DNA of 64,000 nt from Brachypodium distachyon (lineage: Eukaryota > Streptophyta > Magnoliopsida > Poales > Poaceae): assembly GCF_000005505.3 (NCBI RefSeq), contig NC_016135.3, positions 6,651,501 through 6,715,500 of the forward strand, given 5' to 3'. The position numbers and the translations under genes are program-made. Below the pieces are notes generated by a model. That model had not been told where the DNA came from. It did no database searches and saw only the letters and a list, made by a program, of their open reading frames with translations. Shown here piece after piece: positions 34,949 to 46,400 of this stretch; positions within the stretch are counted from its first letter, which is position 1; each line of letters begins with the position of its first letter.

Positions 34949-36226
34949 AGGCTGCCATGTTGTTCGATTGGATGAGTGGACAGTAATTGCTAGGTTCCAT
35001 AGCTTCATATATACAATGTATTTATTATGGATATGATCGTTATGTCCATGAGATTGTAAGAGTGAATGCTGGATTTATTTCAACAGTGGAATATATATTT
35101 TTGCATCATTTCTATTATGGTCGTATAATTGCAGTTAAATTACCAGTTAAACATCCAAAACAATGCCGTTGCACCAGTCCTAGATCGTACAACGTCGTGC
35201 CATATTTCGTTGCGATGTAGAGCTTATAGCAACGTCACATTTTTTTTATGTCCTATCGGTGATCATTTTTTGTTTGAACCTATAGCCACTCCTATAATTT
35301 TGTTGCCATAGCCCTTAGGGGCCTGTTGCCTCGCAACCCTCAGTTTGTTGCCCTAGCCTTTGCGCCTGTAGCCACTCCTATAATTTCATTGTCGTAGCCC
35401 TTTGGGCCTGTTGCCTCACATCCCGGAGTTCGTTGCCCTAGCCTTTGAGCCTGTAGCCACTACTATAATTTTGTTGCACTATCCTTTGAGCCTATAGCCA
35501 GACTCTTAGAACGTTGCGTTAGCCCTTCACTGTAGCGACGCCATGTTCCTCGTGGTTATAGGTAGTCAGCCTACAGCAACGTGTCATATGACGTTGTGAC
35601 AACATGTAGGCCTGTTGCGACGGCACATGGTCTGTGGCAATACCCTTTAGGCTAGTTGCGACGTGCGATGTGTCGTTGCCATACTATGTAGGCATGTTGC
35701 TACCTCTTATGGATCGTCGCGATATTCTTTATACCTCTAGCCACGAGTCTTATTTCGTTGTGATATCCTATACGACTATAGCCATGACTCTTGTTTAGTT
35801 GTGATATCCTATACGACTATAGCCATGACTCTTGTTTAATTGTGATATCCTATGAACTATAGCCATGCCTCTTATTTCGTCGTGATATCCTATACGACTA
35901 TAGCAACACCCAAGAGGGTTTCACCACACCCAATATATCGTTGCAAATTATTGTATTGCTACCATACTCTGGCGTCCCAATAATGCTTTTTCACAACTAG
36001 CATGGGTTGTTGCCATTAGATCTATAGCAACTCCGCAATACAACTTATGCATCGCAAAGATCATTGCATAAATACCCTATTGTCACGCCTCCCTTAGTTG
36101 CAATAAAGCATGTGGTATTTCGACACCCTAAATTCGGTTGCGTTACCATATAGCATCGGTGTTTCTTGCCACGCCTACCAACGAAAATATTTAGTTGCGA
36201 CTGCGCACTATTGCAACTAAAACCAG
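34949..36226 (+). repeat. Right subterminal repeat region of the CACTA element
   Basis: Dense, alternating gttgc / tagcc(a/t)c motifs run from about 35110 to the right end. A 41-bp tandem unit, tgatatcctatacgactata plus a following gccatgactcttgttt, starts at 35761, 35802, 35843 and 35883. The motifs mirror those at the left end, as expected for transposase-binding subterminal regions. Confidence 0.75.
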
Positions 36227-36256
36227 CCGTGGCTCCAGGGTGTACGCCTTGTAGTG
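36227..36256 (+). repeat. CACTA right terminal inverted repeat
   Basis: Ends CCAGGGTGTACGCCTTGTAGTG region; the complement starts CACTACAAGGCGTACACC, matching the left end. Confidence 0.9.
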
Positions 36257-36259
36257 TAT

Positions 36260-39200
36260 AAAGATTTATTCAACTTTACACAATACATGTTGCGTCTTGC
36301 GTTAGTATTCGGAATTTGGATTCCATCGGGAACCTTCATGTAAATGTCCGAATCAAATGACCCATAAAGATATGCAGTCATGACGTCCATCAACTGCATA
36401 GAAAGACGATTTTGAACAGACAATGAGATTAAATATCAGAATGTAATTCCACTCATAACCGGAAAATATGTTTCATTAAAATCAATGTCGGGTCTCTGCG
36501 TGAACCCTTGTGCTACTAGTCTTGCTTTGTATCTCACCACCTCATTGTTTTCGTTCCTTTTCTGGACAAAAACCCATTTGAATCCCACTGGGAAAACATT
36601 GTCGACACTTATTACTTCTGTAAATACCTTCCTTTTATTGAGCGAGGCTATTTCTGCTTGAATTGCATCCTTCCATTTAGGTTAGTCGGAGCGTTTTTCA
36701 CACTCGGCTATGGTCTTTGGATCATGATCATTTAAAGGTTGTTCGCAATCTTAGTAGAGAAATAAGTGTCGACAAACGTAGTCTTTCTATTGTATATTTC
36801 TCCAGTGTCTAAGTAATTTGTGAAAATTTCGTTTACCTTTGGTGATTGTTCGTGATTTCCCGTTGCGGTTAGGTCCAGATTTTCCGATGTCCCAGCATCA
36901 ATAATTGAGTGCACTATTGAGCTGGGTTGTGGATGTTGGTTATCCACTGGGTGTATATTACCCAATTGATCTCGGTCAATCAAATGTTGACTCACATTTG
37001 TTGTTGTAGAAAGAGGTTCAGAAGGTTTATTCTTCTGTTTTCTTTGCCTTCGTTTGTTCCTTTTGTTGCTTGCTGGAAGCTAGATCCTTTTTAGTTGTCG
37101 TACTTCTCCCCCTCTTCCTTTGAACGGTAGGTGCAGGAGGTTGAGTAGATTTTATAGGTACCTCCACTCTTTCGGGTACGTTCTTTGTAGGATTATAGGA
37201 TTTAGTTACACCTTTGTAATTAACAAATGCGTCTGGTAAATTGTTTGCAATATGTTGCAAATTTATAATTTTCTGAACCTGTTGTTCAGTTTCTTGAGTA
37301 CGTGGATCTGAGGCGGTGGACATTCCAGTTGATTTCCGGGCATTCTTATTTTTGTTACTTTAGTTCTCTCCCTAATGCCGGGAAATGATCCTCATTAAAA
37401 ATGCAATCAGCGTATCGGGCAGTGAATAGATCCCCTGTGAGAGGTTGTAGGTACTTGATAATTGACGGTGATTTATACCCCACATAAATCCCCTATTTTC
37501 TATGTGGTCCCATTGATGTACGTTGTGGTGGTGAGATTGGTACGTATGTAGCGTAACCGAATTTTCGCAGATGGGAAATACTTGGTGGATTTCCATGTAC
37601 TAATTGAAGGGGAGAAGTAGTATGATATGCAATTGGTCGCAATTGAATTAAATCAGCGGCATGTATAACCGCATGACCCCAACAAGTTATTGGTAAATTA
37701 CAATTCTGTAATAAAGGTCTTGCAATAAACTTAATTCTCTTAATAAAAGATTCGGCCAAACCATTTTGTATGTGGACATATGGGACTGAGTGCTGAACTT
37801 CGTTTCCTAATGCCATGCAATAATCATTGAAGACGCGTGAGGAGAATTCAGCGGCATTGTCTGAATTGTTTTAATTCGATGTTCCGGATAATGAGCTTTT
37901 AATTTAGTTACTTGGCTCATTATCTTTGCGAATGCATGATTACGTGTGGAAAGTAGACACACATTAGACCATCTCATAGATGCGTCAATTAAGACCATGA
38001 AATACCTAAATGGTCCAGACAATGGTTGGATAGGGCCACAAATATCTCCTTGAATTCGTTCAAGGAATTGGAGTGGTCCCGCTTATATTTTAAAATAAGA
38101 AGGTCTTAAAATGAGCTTGCCTTGTGCACATGCTGTGCATACAAAATCAGGAGATTTTGGGGAAAAAAAAATTAATTAAGATTATGACCAACAGAATTAT
38201 TAATAATTTTCCGTATCATCCCGATACCGGGGTGACCAAGGCAATCATGCCAAGTCTGGAATGTATTGACATTCTGAAAAATTATTTTATACGTAACATG
38301 GGCTACAGGTTTTATGTATGTATAGTACAATCCGGACGATAAAGAAGAAAAAATTTCAAGAATTTGTTTGCCATATCCGTTACTTTTTGTAAATAGAAGA
38401 AATTCCTCATTATTGTCATCGTGGGTTTCAATATGAATCCCATTTTGACGGATATCCCTATAACTTATTAGAGTATGAGTTGAATCGGGATACAATAAAG
38501 CGTCCTCGATTATTACTTGTGTAACCATAGGAAGTGTGATGATGGCACGTCCAGAGCCAACAATTAATGTATCGCGTCCAGCGATTGTCAAAATATTCCC
38601 TTGCGTTTTAGTAAGGGTTTGAAAATATTTTGTTTCCCTAAGTATAGTGTTTGTGGTGGCGCTGTCCACAAGGCAAAGTTCTTCGTCCATTTTGGATTGA
38701 TTTCCGTAGAAACTATATATGGAAAAGGAAGAATTTTAATATCATTCTTAATAGATATATAGAATACATACAAATTTATTTATGTATTAAATTGATAATA
38801 CAATATCGTAATTTACAATACATATGTCAAATATGTAGGTACCAAAGTGCTGATACAATAAAGTAATATTACAATATAGATGACAACGATCACTATAATT
38901 TATTTACAACAATACTTAGGAACGTAAATATAGATAATATCTATTTCGGAGGTAGGTGAACTAGTTTAGGTCTCCAAACATATCATTAGAACTAAATTCA
39001 ATGATCATGTTTTCCATGCTCATTAGATCCTCAGACGATCGGATTGTCGGGTTGTTGCTTGACGAACAACCGGCTTCCTTGGAATTGTCGGATTGGAAAT
39101 TGAAGTGTGATTCAAATCTTGGTCCTTGATGAGCATGTTGCTTGCGTCCTACAGATCTACCAAATGACGAGGGGTACGGCATTTCTTTGTAATATGCTTG

Positions 39201-39710
39201 TAGCACCCACATTTCTGACAAACTTTAGATTTGTCGTATTGTGGTTTGAAAGTGCCTTTCCCCTTTTCCTGTACACGTGGCTTGTTTTTCTTGTTGCCCT
39301 TTTACTTGCCTTTGAAGTTGTTTGGTCGATTAGTCGTCGTCGGTCTGGGGCTCCTCCTTGACGATGAAGATCGTTTCTGCCGGAGTTGGCGATGGGAGCG
39401 GCGGCGTCGCGCCGTCCCTTGTCGGGCACGGGCCGTACCCGTGGACCGGACAGTACACGCCGTCCGTTGGCGAGTAGAGCGGCATAACCGGCGGTTCTGG
39501 TGCAGACGCCATTCTTGGGGGAGTCCAGCGACGACGAGTCCAGCGGCGACGAGGCCGCCGAGGTCCTTTGGTCCAGCGGCGACGAGGCCGCCGAGGTCCT
39601 TTGGTCCAGCGGCGACGGCCAAGGTAAGTTCGCCGGCGGTGAAGTGCTCCGTGGCATAGGAACTCGAAGAGATTAGTGAAGATCGGGGGCAGACCGTAGA
39701 TTGCCATCTT
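36260..39710 (-). pseudogene. Copia polyprotein, gag to N-terminal RT part
   Basis: Read leftward: a gag start MAIYGLPPIFTNLFEFLCHG; a zinc knuckle CQKCGCYKHITKKC (near 39190-39235); a protease-like LVDSATTNTIL; a GAG-pre-integrase WHDCLGHPGIGMIRKI; an integrase with YFMVLIDASMRWSNVCLLST, PYVHIQNGLAESFIKRIK and CWGHAVIHAADLIQLRP; and reverse transcriptase MDVMTAYLYGSFDSDIYMKV up to KLNKSLY at the CACTA junction. The usual DSGA/D protease site is altered to DSAT. Stops and frame changes separate every block (for example near 37350, 37810, 38150, 38700 and 39160). Confidence 0.88.
39538..39618. repeat. 33-bp tandem repeat in the copia gag region
   Basis: Two exact 33-bp copies begin at 39538 and 39571. 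They are preceded by and followed by partial copies starting gtccagcg. Because 33 is divisible by three, the repeat adds 11 residues each time without changing the frame. Confidence 0.85.
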
Positions 39711-39790
39711 TTTCTCACCTTTCTTCTTCTCTGTTCTTGTTCTGTGATTCTTCTCGCTCTATTCTTGCTCTGTAATGGCAGAGTCTAGCG

Positions 39791-39802
39791 TGCGTGATAC
39801 CG
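39791..39802 (-). other. Copia primer-binding site
   Basis: Minus strand CGGTATCACGCA directly follows the LTR end. The GGTATCA core is shared with the initiator-Met tRNA complement used by most plant copia elements (TGGTATCAGAGC), with mismatches. Confidence 0.55.
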
Positions 39803-39990
39803 TGTTGTGAAATGAATGAGAATGAATGATTGTGTGATCTTTCCATTGAATGATGTTCATATATATACAAAGAGAAGGGACACCAATACATGCATTGATG
39901 TCCTAAGTTTTAGAAAAATTAGGACGTGAACGGTTTCAAGGTTAAATGCCTAATTAACTAATGATTGATCATAACTAATTATTCTCAACA
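39803..39990 (-). repeat. Copia 5' LTR, 188 bp
   Basis: Starts TGTTGAGAATAATTAG at 39990 and ends TTTCACAACA at 39803 on the minus strand, with a TATA-like tgtatatatatg midway. TG...CA ends and the adjoining primer-binding site define it. Confidence 0.75.
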
Positions 39991-40423
39991 ATAATATAGA
40001 GTGTCAATTTTTGATGACACAATGCGTATACAGCATTTTCTATATTTTACAATCTCTTTCATTAACAGTGCCTTTGGCAAATAGAAAATCATGAAAAGGC
40101 TCCAATATTATTGCTTGTTTTAACAACAGTATTGTTGGAAGGCTACTTGGAACAATAAGTTTACATCGAAAGCCCAACTTTGCCCTTAAGCCTATGAAAG
40201 AATGGTTTGTGATATGTATAAAATTACAAGGGACAGGTTCATACTATTGTACAAAGAATCCTATGGAGCTAACTCACATCAAAAGGGTTGAAACTCTACA
40301 GTGTGTTAACAAGATCTCTCTAGTCTGCCGATGTAATATACAGGGCATGGCGACTTACTAAGCCCGAGGAAACTAGATCTGATGCCACCATTTCTTAATT
40401 CAACAGTATATGTGATGAAACTT
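39991..40423. other. 3' flank of the TT9-like gene
   Basis: AT-rich sequence between the copia LTR and the stop codon of the minus-strand gene. It probably holds the 3' UTR. No element was recognised. Confidence 0.4.
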
Positions 40424-43400
40424 TTAATTCAGACATGGGCTGTCATCAGAAAGGGTTTGTTGGGAAGGCTGAGGATGCTGCAATCCATCCTCGGGCATGT
40501 CAAGTTCAACCAATGGCTTGAGCTGTTTCGCAACAGCTTCTTGCTGGAGTTTCATCTCTTCCATAACCATAGCCTCTGCTGCCATGCAAGCTTGTTCATC
40601 TCTAAAAGCAAGGGTCCACCTCCCATCAACAAGATACTTCTTTGCCTTCCCTTTAAATTTTTCTGGATCCAAAAAAGGAACGGTTGAAGGACGAATTCGT
40701 AAATGCAGCCACTTCGGATGTTTTTCGTCTGTTCTTGGCTGAAAAAAGGCCAAGAATTTCTGCATCAGATGTGTTACTCACAACAAATAAGTGTTGTCTT
40801 AATGCTAATAATAAGTATGTGGATAGCTTCGACAGGGTAACTAAGCAAGGTATTCTATGCCATGATAAATTCAAATACATACATCAGATCCAGCCAAGGG
40901 AGCAGTGACGCGAACAATTCCATTTTGTTTGAGAGGTAATTCTTCTAAAAGAAGAATCCACCCAGAGGATCCATTAGATAGAGCTAAAAAGCAGAAGTGG
41001 CGTTCTTTGCCCCTCTCGAACGCTATCCGACAAGGAACCGCATTAACTGCAAGAATAGCATCACCAACATCCAATGTATCACAAATATAGAGGGATTAAG
41101 GTACAAATAAACATACAAATTTCAAGTAAACTCGGACCTAAGTTGACTTCAAGTCCAGGCTTGGGCACTGAACCATCGAGACCTGCTGCATTTGCTCGCT
41201 TATTTACAGGCAGATCCACTGGAGAGTAAGTGGGTGGCTGATCAGTGAGAGTTTCTCCAAGACAGAAGAGTATAACTTGATGCTGTAGCACAAAACCCTG
41301 AAAATTATCATCACAGTGAGAATGCTTACTAGATACGGAGCATATTAGATAATAGTGCCGGCATTGGGACAGCAGCAGCTACCAACGCAACAATATAACA
41401 CTGAGAGCCAATATGCTCTGTTCCAACACTGACTGTATTGTTATTACAGCTATGGCAAAATGCAATTATTCTAAGGTTATGCTCTGTTCCGAGAGAACGC
41501 ATGACACTAGTACAACCCATCAACAGCAATAGAACCAACAAGCTGGTCAAGCGATCCTACATACTTTTTATTCACAAGTACAATTACCATGCATGAATAA
41601 TGTTTTGGTAAGCACGAGCACACCAAGTTAAAAATAATTTTTGCAAACAAAATAAGGGCATTTTTGTGTCACTACATATTCTCTTGATGTAAAGAAAACT
41701 AATCCACTAGTCAAGCTTAACAGTTGGGATTAAACAACTTTATAATATGAACAGGTCCAGGGAAGATCAAGCCAATACCTTAACCATCTCATAGATTCTC
41801 TCCGCGATAGCAACAGAAGAATCACCTGTGATACAAAGTTTATAAATAATTACAATGTACGTCCATAGTTCTAAAATACAAATTAAGTTAGCATGATCAA
41901 TGAGTTCCGACCTCCGAGTGAGCAAGGATCCAAGGGTGAAATAATAGACTTGGATCCTTTTGGTGGTGAAGATGCCTCAATTGCTAACTCCAAAGAAAAA
42001 AATAGAGAGTATTAGGACAGTTCTCATTTGCAACACACATAAAAATACAGAACTTCAACTCAAAATTGAAATCCACCTTTCTTGCAATTCTTCCAAGCTT
42101 CTCTAACGATAGGAAGAAGCAAATCACACCAGCATCCTCCAGATTCTTCCAAAAGCTTTGCACTGCAATCCTTGTGTGAAGCCTACAAGAAGCAAGCCAT
42201 ATCATCAGCATGGCACAAACAAAAGCATGTAACATATCAACACAACTGATCTGGCTGGTTCAAATATATCAATGGTTTCAGCCATGACATGGTTGGACCA
42301 AAGACTATGCAATTCCAACCACATATGAGAAAGGCATAATCCATACACATGATGGATTTCAATTATTGTTCAGTACGTAGGGAAGTTGTGCAAATGAAAG
42401 AGTTTGAGAATATCTAGATTAGGACTGCTGGCAGGCAAAGTCTGGTTCAGTAACTTGACCAGACTGAGCAAGGTGATAAGCATTTAAATATAGTCCACCG
42501 AATCAACGATGGTCCTAATGAAGAGGTGGTCTACCAGAGTCGATCCTAGCTCTGAAAACTCTCACTTTTCTAGTACTCGTGGACATGGTCATCTCTATAC
42601 ATGTGTGGACAAGGTGGGGGATGCAAATACTACAAAACAATCATCTTGCAAGAAATTAACTCTTACTCCCACCTTCAATTTATGTTTTCGTTAGATTTTC
42701 AATATGTCAACTGAATCAAGCATTAGTATTAACATTAGAAGACAGTGAGAAAAATTAGCACCAGCAGACGATGTTACTCCAAAGCCTGGACCAAAAACAA
42801 GCAAGAATTCACAAGTTCCGTGAAACCAGACACCCTAACCTATGAGACTACTATGTGCCAATTATAGAATCATACAAACACACAGGCGCACACAAGAACA
42901 TACCATTAGGATTTAGGAAGGAGACACTACTATCTCTGAACCCCCATCGACAATATCAAAGGAATAATAATGCACTATGAGTACCTTTAGCCGTTTTAAA
43001 TGAAACGTAGTAAACTCTTCCTCCCCATGAGGCAGCAGTTGTCTAAAAAGCCAGCCACCAACTAAGCGAACATCTGCATTTATATTAGACCTGCAGAAAA
43101 GGGCAACCAATGCATCGAGCACCTACAAAACAATCAGTGTGCAGAAAAGGTTGAATTAGTCTGTTCTTGAATCATAGTGAGCTAAACAAGAAAAACTGGA
43201 GAAAAAAAGGATAATTAGTTTTCCTTTTTGAAAAGTATACTCCAGAGGTAACTGAATTTGGTAATGTGTATGTACAAAGTTCAACAAGTAAACCTGATAT
43301 CTATGAACTTTGGAAGTCATTTGTCGTGGATGAAAACACTGTAGCCCATATTTGTTCTGTGGAAAAAGATAAAGAATAGTAGTTATATTAACGAGAAGAA

Positions 43401-46400
43401 TATAATCACTGAAAGAATACAGATGGAATATGATAAAAATATATTCTTAGTGCCCCACTTCTAAAACCAATTTTAATACATTATAGTACCCATCTGATAA
43501 AAAACAAATAAGCACATGTTCCTGGATAGAGTGTCCTGCGACTACACTTATCTTCTGCGGGTGGATTAGTGGATGTGACAAGTGACAACAACAAAGTGGT
43601 GAAAAGCAACCCTTGACGCGACCTTGATTTTAGCATGGGGCCTCCACATAACCGCAGTTTTGCCAAGTGGCATCATATTGTGGATAGAAAAACCACATAT
43701 ATACAGAAAAGATCCCTAACCCACCATGATCCTTCACATCTCTCTTGACGTCCGAGCTGCCTCGGCTCCCCTCCCTATAGCGCTCCGATTGTGGCTCCTC
43801 TCGTCGTGGGTGACCAGCATTACTGCTACCCAATAGCGTAAAAGAAAGAGGTGGGGCGAGAAGTCATCAGATAGGGTTTGAGCGAAGGGAATAGCAAGGC
43901 TCACCCTCATGAGCACAGGCTCACCCTCATGTGCACAGAGGAGATCTTCAATTGGAAGCAAATAGAATCCTTAATTATGGAACAAAGAGGGATAGATAAC
44001 TTCCTAATATAGGCAGGTAACTTTCAAAGATATGCCTTCTTTCGTGGTCGCAGAGGTTTACCCGTCTGCCCTTTGCAGCTTAGCCGAGGGCCACAGGGTT
44101 ACCATAGGTATCCATACACTATATGTCTGGCTCTTAAAGCGTCTGTAACAAAGCTTAAATTTTCCATTCTGAGTAATAATCTGGCACCAAAACTCAGACG
44201 GTGGAGGGTTCAGTCATCGAAGCACACCTAATATAATAGCATTTTCCCAAGAACATAGTTAACCATATAATTTACAGTTCAAACTCAAAAGCGTCAAACT
44301 TTTCTTTTTGTTTCTCACAACACTGAGAATGGCCTTAAAATTTCAAAGGTCAACTTAATTTCATAGACCACTCACTGTTTTGTTTGTAGGAAATGGAAAG
44401 GGCAGGCTTTTATGCCCAAAACCATGGTTTTGCACCTTGCGTAAGTGAGACAAGAGGATAATTATGGTTGTTCTTATATGACAGGGTAGTACACTGTGGA
44501 CTCAAAAGACATGCTGAAAAGTAGCAGATTGAGATAAACCAAAGATGATTATGTCCAATGTTTGGCGAAAGAACCAGCAGTATACCTGAAGCTTTCTTAT
44601 ATAAATATCAAAATCACTGCAGATGCTGTCATCTGCAAGACCGCTACTGGATGCAAATAACTGCCTTTCAGCTATATCTTCACCAACCAAAGCTTGCTAC
44701 AGGTGAAAATACAAGTGTCAGAAAATTAAATTAAAATGCAGCACCATAACCATGTTTTGAAATACAATCCAAGATGATCAAAATGGGGTTAACACCAAAG
44801 TTTTGATCCTCCAATAACAAAACACAGTAAACAGGACCAATACTTAATAACAGAAAGTTGTGAGACAGGTGACTTTAACCAATGAGCATTATCCGATTTA
44901 AGTTTGGGTACAGAAAATCAGAAACTTTTGTAAGATATCTACTCCGTAATAAACTACCTATGCCAGCAACCATGTGTCAAATAATACGTAGCGTTACCAG
45001 TGAGCCACCTTTGCACAGACTCAAAAGTGTGCAGCTGGCATCTACATACATGGTTACCCTCAAAAGGCAAACTGGTATCAGATACAGACACGAATCAAAT
45101 ACTCCCAGAAATAGCATCACAATAGCAGTACTGGTGAATACACTATTTCCAAAGAAATCAACCTGGTAATTAAATTGCTGGTTTTTCCAAAGGCAGTACT
45201 GGTGAATACACTATTTCCAAAATAGCAAGCAAACGGAAGTAAAGAGAACTCACTAATAGAAGCTTCTTATGCTGCTTTCTTTGAGGCAAAATTCCAAGTG
45301 CATCTAGCATTGATTCATCAAGTTCTGTAAACCCAACATGTACTCTAATAGTTATATATTCCAAGCAGCAATGATAATGATAATCAGATAAGAATCAGTT
45401 AAAGATACCTTTTGTCTGCAACAATGTAGCAAATAAGCACAAAGAACCCAAAGCTTGGAAGTTATCCCCACCTGTGATATATGATAGCAAGTGTTCCCTG
45501 AAAATAAGGAAATAAACTCATATACAACGATCTGAAATGTGAAATTCTTTAAGCATTACACCAACATCAAACAATTAAGCAGCTCTAGATGTATTCCCAC
45601 ATAACGAAAATGTGCATCGCAGTGCCAATATAGCCACGGAAAAGGTACAGCATAATTACCCATCGATAACATCTACAATAATTACAACTATTTCCAGCAA
45701 CAAAAAGGTGACATCCTAGGTTCCATGCAAACAAACTATAAGTTCGCCAACAACATATTAATGAATATATAGATTGGCTATACTGAGAACATATGAATAG
45801 ACTAGTTGCTGTTTAGTTCATTATATTATTTTAATTTTTAACCTAACAAAATGTTTTTCATGTAAGGGATTCGTCCTCCTTCTGGACTGTTTTTCCTTTC
45901 ATTTTATTGGGCCATAATGTTTAGAAAATCCGGTGCTAATTGTATATAGGACTTTGCTAATTGGAATCAGGAGATTAAATTAGATTTTGGAGGCCCTAAT
46001 TTTTAAGCAATTCCTAAGAAAAGGAAGGAATCCTTTTGTTGTCCTCGCCTTTTCCTTGGATTCTCTTCTTTCGCATGAGATAGAAATAAAGAACTTTCTA
46101 CCCATTAACCATAACCCTATTAATCACCATGTACCAACTTTCTACCCATTAGGAATTTATGAAAAATATTTTTTGGCGAACATTTTCTTATAGTGCTCCT
46201 CAAAGAAGACTTCCTAGAAAAAAGAAAATAATAGCATGGAAATTATATTTCATTTCATAACCCCTCTGGCTTAAATAAACAACGAGTCTCCACGGCTATT
46301 ACATGTTTCACCATGTTTTATGTGCACCACTATACAAGGGGAAATAGAAAATATCATACCATGTATGGAACAAGTACAATAAGAAAATATCACACAACTT

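Larger units (their letters stand above)
22333..36256 (+). mobile_element. En/Spm (CACTA) transposon, 13.9 kb, complete ends
   Basis: The element begins CACTACAAGGTTTTCACCCT and ends with CGCCTTGTAGTG. The outer ~30 bp are imperfect inverted repeats that also share GCCACGG. The 3-bp target duplication TAT lies at 22330-22332 and 36257-36259, exactly as expected for CACTA elements. Inside are a TNP2-type transposase gene, a second Ptta/En-Spm-like gene, subterminal arrays of gttgcaa / tagcaac motifs at both ends, and at least one captured host-gene fragment. It interrupts the copia reverse transcriptase at the KSLY-GLK codons. Both transposase genes carry lesions, so mobility would need help from another copy. 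Confidence 0.93.
20683..39990 (-). mobile_element. Ty1/copia retrotransposon, degenerate, split by a CACTA insertion
   Basis: On the minus strand the order is 5' LTR (39990-39803), primer-binding site, gag with a CCHC knuckle, protease, GAG-pre-integrase, integrase, reverse transcriptase and RNase H, polypurine tract, 3' LTR. This is the gag-PR-INT-RT-RH order of Ty1/copia. Without the 13.9-kb CACTA element the copia is about 5.4 kb. The reading frame is broken many times, so it is not autonomous. Insertion of the CACTA transposon came later than the copia insertion. Confidence 0.88.

Noticed and set aside
35759..35915. CRISPR-like array (four regular 41-bp units)
   Set aside because: The units are contiguous tandem repeats without unique spacers, inside a plant CACTA subterminal region.
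41049..41137. Possible coding read-through ([11 protein letters not shown]) upstream of TT9 exon 20
   Set aside because: It would need an intron ending in TG. The acceptor ttcttgcag at 41047-41048 fits perfectly in phase (g|tt = Val), so this stretch is intron.
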